From positions 1-33,459 of the forward strand of contig NZ_JAHPPD010000022.1 in assembly GCF_019061365.1 (NCBI RefSeq): a stretch of 33,459 nt of DNA, in the 5' to 3' direction. Shown one piece after another: positions 28,219 through 33,459 of this stretch. Made by a program: the position numbers and the translations under genes. Origin of the DNA: Lentilactobacillus dabitei (lineage in GTDB: Bacteria > Bacillota > Bacilli > Lactobacillales > Lactobacillaceae). Each line of letters opens with the position of its first letter. The first letter of the stretch is position 1. The notes below the pieces were generated by a model that saw only the letters and a list, made by a program, of their open reading frames with translations, ran no database searches and was not told the DNA's origin.

Positions 28219-28235
28219 CAAAACGAATCGTTTTG
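28219..28235. repeat. Perfect palindrome in the ypbB leader
   Basis: CAAAACGAATCGTTTTG has perfect 8-base arms around one base. It lies 27 bases before the ypbB start. On the minus strand TTATTTTTT follows after a few bases, so it may be an operator, or a weak terminator/attenuator also ending ribU. Confidence 0.4.
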
Positions 28236-28288
28236 AAACAGCTCATTATTAATCTGATATCTATTATATACGATGTTCGTCAAGAAAA

Positions 28289-28873
28289 TTATTTAATCTT
28301 TAACCTTGGCAGGAATTTATCTTTAATGGCATAGAACAACCCACCAACGACAATTCCCTTGATTAAGTTAAACGGTACGACCCCAGCCATAATGATTGTG
28401 GTTAATGGTAAACTGAGTTTTAGCCCAATCACGCTCATATACAGTGGAATCACAGCACTCCAATTAAGCGCAGACATGATAATCGCCAAACTGACTGCCA
28501 TTGTGGTAATGACAAACAGTGCTTTTTTGAAACCTTTCATTCCGGAAAGTACCCGATTAGCCAGGTAAAATGCCCAAATCAAAACCAGCGACGAGATAAA
28601 TGAGGAACCCACACCAATCAATCCTGGTACCGATGCACCGGTGGTCACCCAATACAGAATTGATTTCAATCCGGCGATGGTCATGCCGCCAACAGGCCCA
28701 AATAAAACTGTCCCAATCAAGATAGGCATGTCGCTAAAATCAATCTTCATGTACGGTACAATCGGAATGATTGGAAACGAAATAAACATTAGTACATATG
28801 AGCAGCCAGCTAACACTGACATCTCAACCAAACGGGTCGTCAGCACCTGACGATTGTTGCCACTATTTTCCAT
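28289..28873 (-). CDS. ribU: Riboflavin transporter, ECF S-component RibU
   Basis: RibU is the substrate-binding membrane subunit of an ECF transporter, working with the shared EcfA/A'/T energising module encoded elsewhere. The start at 28873 (MENSGNN) follows GGAAGAGG, and gives 194 residues with about five to six hydrophobic segments. Family features are the PYMKIDFSDMPILIG block and GPVGGMTIAGLKSILYW, which form the riboflavin pocket, and the VVPFNLIKGIVVG region. The FMN riboswitch and terminator in its leader confirm the ligand. Confidence 0.95.
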   Translation of the reverse strand: MENSGNNRQVLTTRLVEMSVLAGCSYVLMFISFPIIPIVPYMKIDFSDMPILIGTVLFGPVGGMTIAGLKSILYWVTTGASVPGLIGVGSSFISSLVLIWAFYLANRVLSGMKGFKKALFVITTMAVSLAIIMSALNWSAVIPLYMSVIGLKLSLPLTTIIMAGVVPFNLIKGIVVGGLFYAIKDKFLPRLKIK

Positions 28874-28903
28874 TGAAAAAACCTCTTCCCAATGGTCAAT
28901 CTT

Positions 28904-28944
28904 CAAAAATAATACCCCAACATAGAATATGTCAGGGTATTATT
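28904..28944 (-). terminator. Riboswitch-controlled terminator before ribU
   Basis: AATAATACCC (28907-28916) pairs with GGGTATTATT (28935-28944), followed on the minus strand by a T-run (28904-28908). It lies between the FMN aptamer and ribU, as an expression platform that stops transcription when FMN is bound. Confidence 0.85.
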
Positions 28945-28959
28945 AATCGCATAGAATTA

Positions 28960-29071
28960 ATCTTCTGCATACCAGACTTTACTGTCGGTACTGGGATCAC
29001 ACCAGTTCAACGTGATAAATCACGGTCGCGGACTATACCGCCGGTCGGGAATTGCACCCTGCCCTGAAGAT
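28960..29071 (-). ncRNA. FMN riboswitch (RFN element)
   Basis: Read on the minus strand it shows the conserved RFN core: ATCTTCAGGGCAGGGTG at the 5' end, ATTCCCGACCGGCGGT, then AGTCCGCGACC, and a GAAGAT end that pairs with the initial ATCTTC (P1). These invariant segments define the FMN aptamer. High FMN would let the terminator at 28904-28944 form and stop ribU. Confidence 0.95.
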
Positions 29072-29098
29072 AAACCAAATTATTTAATTTCAATTACA

Positions 29099-29126
29099 AA
29101 TATATCAGAAACTGACAAATTGTCAA
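29099..29126 (-). promoter_or_regulatory. ribU promoter, -35 over the rluB stop codon
   Basis: On the minus strand -35 TTGACA (29121-29126) and -10 TATATT (29099-29104) are 16 bases apart, with a TG making the -10 extended. The TGA of rluB (29123-29125) is inside the -35. A perfect palindrome TGACAAATTGTCA (29113-29125) overlaps it. The start site would fall about 25 bases before the riboswitch. Confidence 0.7.
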
Positions 29127-29848
29127 CGTTTTGTGTTGTCAGATAACTCTTTTAATTCTTCAACTTCATGGGGCTTAAGCCGACGGTATTCACCGGCCTG
29201 GAGCCCATGCAAATCCAAGAAGCCATACGTTTCTCGACTAAGCTTTTCAACTGGATGACCAATCTTTTCGAACATGTTTTTAACTTGATGATTGCGACCT
29301 TCATGAATCGTTAATGAAACGATTGACGATTCCTTATTCGTTCGAATTAACTTGGTCTTGGCCTTGGCAGTCTTTCGATAATCGATTACGACACCGGTTC
29401 GCAGTTGTTTCAAATCATCATTGGTCACAATCCCCTTAACCTTGGCAACGTAAGTCTTCTCAACTTCATACTTGGGATGGGTGAGCTTATTGTCAAGATC
29501 ACCATCATTTGTTAAGAGTAACAATCCAGATGTGTCGTAATCCAACCGGCCAACAGGATAAATCCGCTCTGGGACTTCCTTGAGAATATCCACAACCGTT
29601 TTTCGATGCTTATCGTCGGTTACCGCGGTAATCACGCCCCGTGGCTTATACAATAAATAATAGACAAGCGTTTCTTTTGAAATCGGAACCTCGTCGACTT
29701 TAACCTCATCAGCTGAGGTCACTTTAGTCCCAAGTTCGGTCACAACTTCCCCGTTAACCTTGACATGTCCTGATGTAATCAGCGTCTCCGCTTTTCGTCT
29801 TGAAGCAATTCCCGCATGGGCAATCACTTTTTGCAATCGTTCACTCAT
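29123..29848 (-). CDS. rluB: 23S rRNA pseudouridine synthase B
   Basis: It modifies a uridine in the 23S rRNA peptidyl-transferase region. The 241 residues contain an N-terminal S4 RNA-binding domain (about 1-60: RLQKVIAHAGIASRRKAE) and the RsuA/RluB catalytic domain. The catalytic Asp103 lies in GRLDYDTSGLLLLTNDG. The IHEGRNHQVKNMF motif is the second diagnostic block. Specificity within RluB/RluE/RluF/RsuA is by synteny with scpA/scpB. It shares four bases (ATGA) with scpB. Confidence 0.95.
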   Translation of the reverse strand: MSERLQKVIAHAGIASRRKAETLITSGHVKVNGEVVTELGTKVTSADEVKVDEVPISKETLVYYLLYKPRGVITAVTDDKHRKTVVDILKEVPERIYPVGRLDYDTSGLLLLTNDGDLDNKLTHPKYEVEKTYVAKVKGIVTNDDLKQLRTGVVIDYRKTAKAKTKLIRTNKESSIVSLTIHEGRNHQVKNMFEKIGHPVEKLSRETYGFLDLHGLQAGEYRRLKPHEVEELKELSDNTKR

Positions 29849-30444
29849 TTGTTCATCTCCTGATCTTGATGATCAATTTCCTTGTTAAATCTTGTTAGCA
29901 GTGCGTCACTGGTATTTTCATCCAAGCCTTCATCCTTAGGTAATTCTGGCAGGTCATCCAGTGATTTGAGGCCAAAATAATCCAAACCAGAATTAGTGAC
30001 CCCATACTGTTTAGGATTGCCGACTTCTTGTTTGACGCCGGTAACCTCAATCAGATCTTGGTTCAACAATCGATGAATAATTGCCGAACTATTAACTCCC
30101 CGAATCTGATCAATTTCAATTCTGGTAACTGGTTGATTATACATGATAATCGCAATCGTTTCTAAGGCAGCCTGTGAAAGCACTCGCGGCTTGGCATCAT
30201 TAACATAATCCTCAACCAGGCTGGCCAGTTCTTCCTTGGTACCTAAACGGTAGACATCGTTGCTAATAAATACTTTCAAACCACAATCGCCATCATTTAT
30301 AAATTGTTCAGCGATCCGTTCGACTAGTTGGCGACAAGCAGCGACGGTCAGGATAGTTCGCTGTGACATCTGCCGCAACGTGATTCCCTGATCACCAGAA
30401 GCGTACAGCAGTGCTTCGACTTTTGCTAAATTACTCACTGTCAT
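29845..30444 (-). CDS. scpB: Segregation and condensation protein B
   Basis: ScpB dimerises through winged-helix domains and binds ScpA in the SMC-ScpAB condensin complex that compacts and segregates the chromosome. The 199 residues contain the family block VLSQAALETIAIIMYNQPVT and a second winged helix with GVNSSAIIHRLL. It overlaps scpA by 14 bases and rluB by 4, so translation is coupled; SMC itself lies elsewhere. Confidence 0.95.
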   Translation of the reverse strand: MTVSNLAKVEALLYASGDQGITLRQMSQRTILTVAACRQLVERIAEQFINDGDCGLKVFISNDVYRLGTKEELASLVEDYVNDAKPRVLSQAALETIAIIMYNQPVTRIEIDQIRGVNSSAIIHRLLNQDLIEVTGVKQEVGNPKQYGVTNSGLDYFGLKSLDDLPELPKDEGLDENTSDALLTRFNKEIDHQDQEMNK

Positions 30445-31180
30445 ATGCGGGTCCCCTTCTAATTTGGATTGACTTATCTGGACTATCCTGCCTCAAAATC
30501 ACTTCGTTGTACTTGGCCATTTCCAGAATCGCCAAGAAGTCAGTGACCACTTCTTCAGTTTTATGGGTGTGACTGACCAGCTTATCGAACGAAATGTGGG
30601 CAGCTGACCGCTGCAATAATTTCCGAACCAATTTTGTTTGACTTTCAATTGTAAATTCCCACTCATGAATCACAGTGGACATTGGTTGATTATAATGAAA
30701 ATTCTTCAAAGCATCAACGTAACTTGCCATCAAATCTAATGAATTAAAAGGTGACGGAACCATCAGCGCTTCTTTTGATGGAGCAGCCACCATTTCTGAT
30801 CGCGTAAAACTGCAACGCCGCTTGGCTTCAAGCTGCTTCAATTCGGAAGAAACCGCCTTATAGCGTTTGTAATTCAATAGCTGAGCAACCAACTCAGCTC
30901 GCGGATCGTCAGTCTCCTTGTCAGGATCAACCACATTTTCGGTTGGCAGCAGCATTTTTGATTTAATCACCATTAACTTGGCAGCCATCACAAAATACTC
31001 ACCAATAATTTCCAAGTTCAACTTTTGAGCATCATAGATATAATCCATGTATTGCTCGGTGATTTTGGAAATCTGGATATCATAAATATCCATCTTGGAC
31101 TGCTGAATCAAGTGCAGCAGAACTTCTAATGGTCCATCAAAATCATTCAAATGTAATTGGGGTTGTGTGGTTTCAGGCAT
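30431..31180 (-). CDS. scpA: Segregation and condensation protein A
   Basis: It is the kleisin subunit linking SMC heads. I place the start at 31180 (MPETTQPQLHLNDFDG), giving 249 residues, because GGGAGAAG lies about ten bases upstream and the frame extension lies inside the ribT gene. Kleisin features are the N-terminal FDGPLEVLLHLIQQSKMDIYD and the C-terminal winged helix with FLAILEMAKYNEVILRQD. The start overlaps the 3' end of the ribT gene by eight bases. Confidence 0.94.
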   Translation of the reverse strand: MPETTQPQLHLNDFDGPLEVLLHLIQQSKMDIYDIQISKITEQYMDYIYDAQKLNLEIIGEYFVMAAKLMVIKSKMLLPTENVVDPDKETDDPRAELVAQLLNYKRYKAVSSELKQLEAKRRCSFTRSEMVAAPSKEALMVPSPFNSLDLMASYVDALKNFHYNQPMSTVIHEWEFTIESQTKLVRKLLQRSAAHISFDKLVSHTHKTEEVVTDFLAILEMAKYNEVILRQDSPDKSIQIRRGPAYDSE

Positions 31181-31535
31181 GAGGCTTTGACTTCTCCCAT
31201 TTAGCGCAGATCTCTCGGTTATCAAATCCACTAATAATCGTGTCGTCAGGATAGAGGGCTTGCAATTCGTCTAAAAGTTGATTGTAGTTTCGCTGATCAA
31301 CACTTTGAGGCGTTAAAACCAATCGATGAATTAATAATTGTTTGCCTCGCAATTCAATGCCAACCAATCCTGACCAATTATTGTTTTGATCCCGCCAGAG
31401 GTAAATCATGCGATTATCACTGCCAGCGTACCAATTCATTTCTTGAGTCACGAGATCCATATTCTGAAGTTCGGATACGAGGGAAAAAAGACCCATTGTG
31501 ATTTTTTCGTAATCTTTACGATATTGATATAACAT
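31173..31535 (-). CDS. ribT: RibT-like protein (GNAT fold)
   Basis: This 120-residue protein resembles B. subtilis RibT, a small GCN5-like acetyltransferase-fold protein. Visible parts are the N-terminal helix LYQYRKDYEKITMGLFSLV, strands around IYLWRDQNNNWSGLVGIEL, and LLIHRLVLTPQ, which matches the acetyl-CoA-binding strand of GNAT proteins. Substrate is unknown. The B. subtilis gene follows the riboflavin operon; here it lies between xerD and scpA with ribU nearby but no rib biosynthesis genes. It overlaps scpA. Confidence 0.8.
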   Translation of the reverse strand: MLYQYRKDYEKITMGLFSLVSELQNMDLVTQEMNWYAGSDNRMIYLWRDQNNNWSGLVGIELRGKQLLIHRLVLTPQSVDQRNYNQLLDELQALYPDDTIISGFDNREICAKWEKSKPHA

Positions 31536-31552
31536 GCTATTACCTCGTTCAA

Positions 31553-32440
31553 TTAAGCTCTGGGATGAAATTTATCGTACACTTCTTTCAAATGTTTGTG
31601 AGAAATATGCGTATAAATTTGGGTAGTTGAAATATCCGAGTGGCCCAATAATTCTTGAACAATTCTCAGATCGGCACCATTTTCAAGTAGATGGGTCGCA
31701 AAAGAGTGCCGGAGGGTGTGCGGCGTGACATGTGTTTTAATCCCAGCCTGAGCCACATACTTCTTAATCATTTGCCAAATTGCTTGGCGGGTCAATTGCC
31801 GACCATGAGCATTCAAAAAAACATAGTCGGTATTGGTCCGGTTCTTCAATAATGTCAGTCGGGTTGTTTTCAAATACCGGTTTAGCCAATCCAAGGCAAC
31901 GTCACTAATGGGAATAATTCGTTCACGGTCGCCCTTACCAATCGTTTGTAACAAATTCATCGAGAGGTGCAAATCAACCAATTTAAGGTTAATTAATTCA
32001 CTGACCCGTAACCCGGTCGCATATAGCGTCTCTAGGATTGCTCGGTCGCGCACTCCCAGCTTCTTGCCGGTATCAGGGGTGGCCAACAGCAGATCTACCT
32101 GCTGCTCTGTCAAGACGTCAGGTAAGCCCTGAGCTTTCTTGGGAGAATCAACTTTGAGCATTGGATCCTCTTGGACAATCCCAAATTGAACCAGATACTG
32201 AAAAAAGCGTCTCAAGCTGGAAACTGTTCGAATGACAGTATTGCGAGCTTTATTGTCGTTTTGGAGCGTTTGTAAATAATCCAAAATCAAAAATTGATCA
32301 ACTTGGCTGAACTTGGAAACTGTTTTTTTAAAGTAATGAACAGCTTCCAATAGATCTTGACGGTAGCTGGTTAATGTATTTTCAGACAAGCCACGCTCAA
32401 CCCGCAGATAATGCAAATAGTCTTCAACTTGGTCAATCAT
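31553..32440 (-). CDS. xerD: Site-specific tyrosine recombinase XerD
   Basis: XerD acts with XerC or alone at dif to resolve chromosome dimers. Its 295 residues are the standard length. The N-terminal SAM-like core-binding domain (about 1-95) is followed by the catalytic domain with Arg145 (ATGLRVSEL), Lys169 (IGKGDRER), His241 and Arg244 (HTLRHSFATH), His267 (LLGHSDISTTQ) and the nucleophile Tyr276 (IYTH). Its place before ribT-scpA-scpB identifies it as XerD rather than XerC or a phage integrase. Confidence 0.95.
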   Translation of the reverse strand: MIDQVEDYLHYLRVERGLSENTLTSYRQDLLEAVHYFKKTVSKFSQVDQFLILDYLQTLQNDNKARNTVIRTVSSLRRFFQYLVQFGIVQEDPMLKVDSPKKAQGLPDVLTEQQVDLLLATPDTGKKLGVRDRAILETLYATGLRVSELINLKLVDLHLSMNLLQTIGKGDRERIIPISDVALDWLNRYLKTTRLTLLKNRTNTDYVFLNAHGRQLTRQAIWQMIKKYVAQAGIKTHVTPHTLRHSFATHLLENGADLRIVQELLGHSDISTTQIYTHISHKHLKEVYDKFHPRA

Positions 32441-32447
32441 GTTATCC

Positions 32448-33308
32448 CTACTTCTTTAACTTGATATAACCATCCTCTTGTTCGATTAATTGTCCTTTTA
32501 ATAAGTGACCCAAGGCGCGTTTAAATGCCCCCTTGCTGATTCCGAAATAATCTTTAATTGAATCTGGGGTACTTTTATCGCTGAAAGGCAATTGTTTATC
32601 ATCGGTATGGTTAATAGCTGCCAAAATCATCTGCGCATCTTCACCAATTTCTTGGTACGCCCTTGGCTTGGTCGAAATATTAATTGAGCCATCCCGCAAG
32701 GTCCCGATCACCCGACCACTCATTTCTTCGCCGAGACGAGGCTCGATTTGACGTTCATCGGGATGCAAAAATGCCAAGTGATAATCTTCAGTCAATAAGC
32801 GAGTGCCAGACATTTTCAGCCGGTAAACACGCGCTTTCAAATTCTTATTCTTGATGTCACCAGTAACTGGGCGAGAAATCGCTGCAAAAATTTCTTCATC
32901 GGCTAAGTGGCCCCAGATCCGATTCTTGTTGTCAACTGTCAGACATATCAACAGCTGATCACCAGCCTGTGGCCAAAGTGACCGAATGGTGGGCAATTCA
33001 TCAATGGACACAACAACATCCTTGTTAGGCAGACCAATGTCAACAAACACACCAAGGCCAAATTTCTCCTTAACGACAGTTGCAAAGCCATAGTGATCTC
33101 GTCGAATCTTGGGGATATTCCGCGTGATTTGCATTTTATGTTGTTCATTTTCGTAGGTGAAGCCGGTAAAGCTGGCACCGATTTTTAAGGGCTTGTTAAC
33201 TTCCGTCTTGTCCAAGAGAAAAGTTTCTCCTTCAATTTGAACATAGTAGTCCTTCTCATTTTCATCAATGACTTTACCGGTCACAACTTGCGCAATTATA
33301 TTATTCAT
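32448..33308 (-). CDS. cvfB: CvfB/YitL-type S1 RNA-binding protein
   Basis: This 286-residue protein has the CvfB layout of repeated S1-like domains and a C-terminal winged helix. S1 regions are seen near 10-60, 70-130 (FGLGVFVDIGLPNKDVVVSI) and 155-215 (MSGRVIGTLRDGSINISTKP). The winged helix (about 225-286) has DYFGISKGAFKRALGHLLKG. The family binds RNA and affects virulence genes in S. aureus; the role here is not known. A site CGGAGATAACC precedes the ATG at 33308. It lies eight bases before xerD, and heads the operon. Confidence 0.9.
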   Translation of the reverse strand: MNNIIAQVVTGKVIDENEKDYYVQIEGETFLLDKTEVNKPLKIGASFTGFTYENEQHKMQITRNIPKIRRDHYGFATVVKEKFGLGVFVDIGLPNKDVVVSIDELPTIRSLWPQAGDQLLICLTVDNKNRIWGHLADEEIFAAISRPVTGDIKNKNLKARVYRLKMSGTRLLTEDYHLAFLHPDERQIEPRLGEEMSGRVIGTLRDGSINISTKPRAYQEIGEDAQMILAAINHTDDKQLPFSDKSTPDSIKDYFGISKGAFKRALGHLLKGQLIEQEDGYIKLKK

Positions 33309-33395
33309 GGTTATCTCCGATCTAAAACTTCATGATCTTATTTTACACGTTTTAGCGGTAAATATCGAACTGATTCATAAAGGGGTCTAAACTTT

Positions 33396-33431
33396 CTGGT
33401 ATTGATGGAAATCATCAATGCCAGTTTTTTT
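33396..33431 (+). terminator. Strong plus-strand terminator without a visible plus-strand gene
   Basis: CTGGTATTGATG (33396-33407) pairs with CATCAATGCCAG (33413-33424) around GAAAT, and seven Ts follow on the plus strand (33425-33431). The minus strand has no T-run after the stem. No plus-strand gene lies in front of it, so it belongs to an unannotated plus-strand transcript or a leader of a gene beyond the window. Confidence 0.7.
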
Positions 33432-33459
33432 ATCCAGAATAAATGGGACATCACTGTCC

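Noticed and set aside
31553-32440. Tyrosine recombinase as a sign of an integrated element
   Set aside because: Length, motifs and synteny with ribT-scpA-scpB identify the chromosomal XerD; there is no phage gene or att repeat near it.

Overview
The window looks like an ordinary stretch of core chromosome from a low-to-moderate GC lactic acid bacterium of the Lactobacillaceae. A Lentilactobacillus-like species is my best guess, from protein similarity to lactobacilli and gene order, but this is inference and no search was run. Supporting signs are strong AGGAGG-type ribosome binding sites, TTG/GTG starts, two C69 (PepD-type) dipeptidases, a thymidylate synthase of the 316-residue L. casei type with catalytic Cys198, and Firmicutes-specific neighbours such as RbgA, YozE, YpmS, DegV, ScpA/ScpB, RibT and RibU. 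Almost every gene is on the minus strand; only three genes read plus. I see no rRNA, tRNA, CRISPR array, intact insertion sequence or prophage.

Left part (1-6.3 kb) is accessory. It holds a decayed stretch with a possible broken open frame, an unrecognised small membrane protein (+), a solitary glycerol kinase glpK (-), a small 4-oxalocrotonate tautomerase (-), and two paralogous C69 dipeptidases that face each other over one bidirectional terminator.

6.4-13.9 kb is a minus-strand series reading degV > ypmR-like SGNH lipase > ypmS-like > yozE > rbgA > rnhB > dprA > topA. It covers lipid/envelope accessory functions, 50S ribosome assembly, RNA:DNA hybrid removal, single-strand DNA handling and topoisomerase I. 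14.0-18.6 kb is a second minus-strand cluster, cca > ABC-F ATPase > thyA > dfrA, combining tRNA CCA repair, ribosome rescue and the dTMP/tetrahydrofolate couple. A YitT-type membrane protein diverges from cca.

19.7-28.2 kb reads (minus) ypbB-like > recQ-like helicase > LysM protein > cmk > rpsA > der > hup > TPR protein. This is the conserved cmk-rpsA-der-hup arrangement, flanked by a RecQ/YpbB pair whose genes overlap. 28.3-29.1 kb is a self-contained riboflavin uptake unit: promoter, FMN riboswitch, intrinsic terminator and ribU. 29.1-33.3 kb reads cvfB > xerD > ribT > scpA > scpB > rluB, much of it with overlapping ends: chromosome dimer resolution, condensin accessory factors and rRNA pseudouridylation.

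I found no convincing undescribed multi-gene system. The most useful leads are: loss of the regulatory histidine in GlpK; a strong plus-strand terminator at the right edge with no plus-strand gene in front of it; a TPR gene that seems reachable only through the hup terminator; two promoters whose TTGACA box contains the stop codon of the gene in front; a DHFR with a changed NADPH-binding motif; and an unrecognised membrane protein beside decayed DNA.
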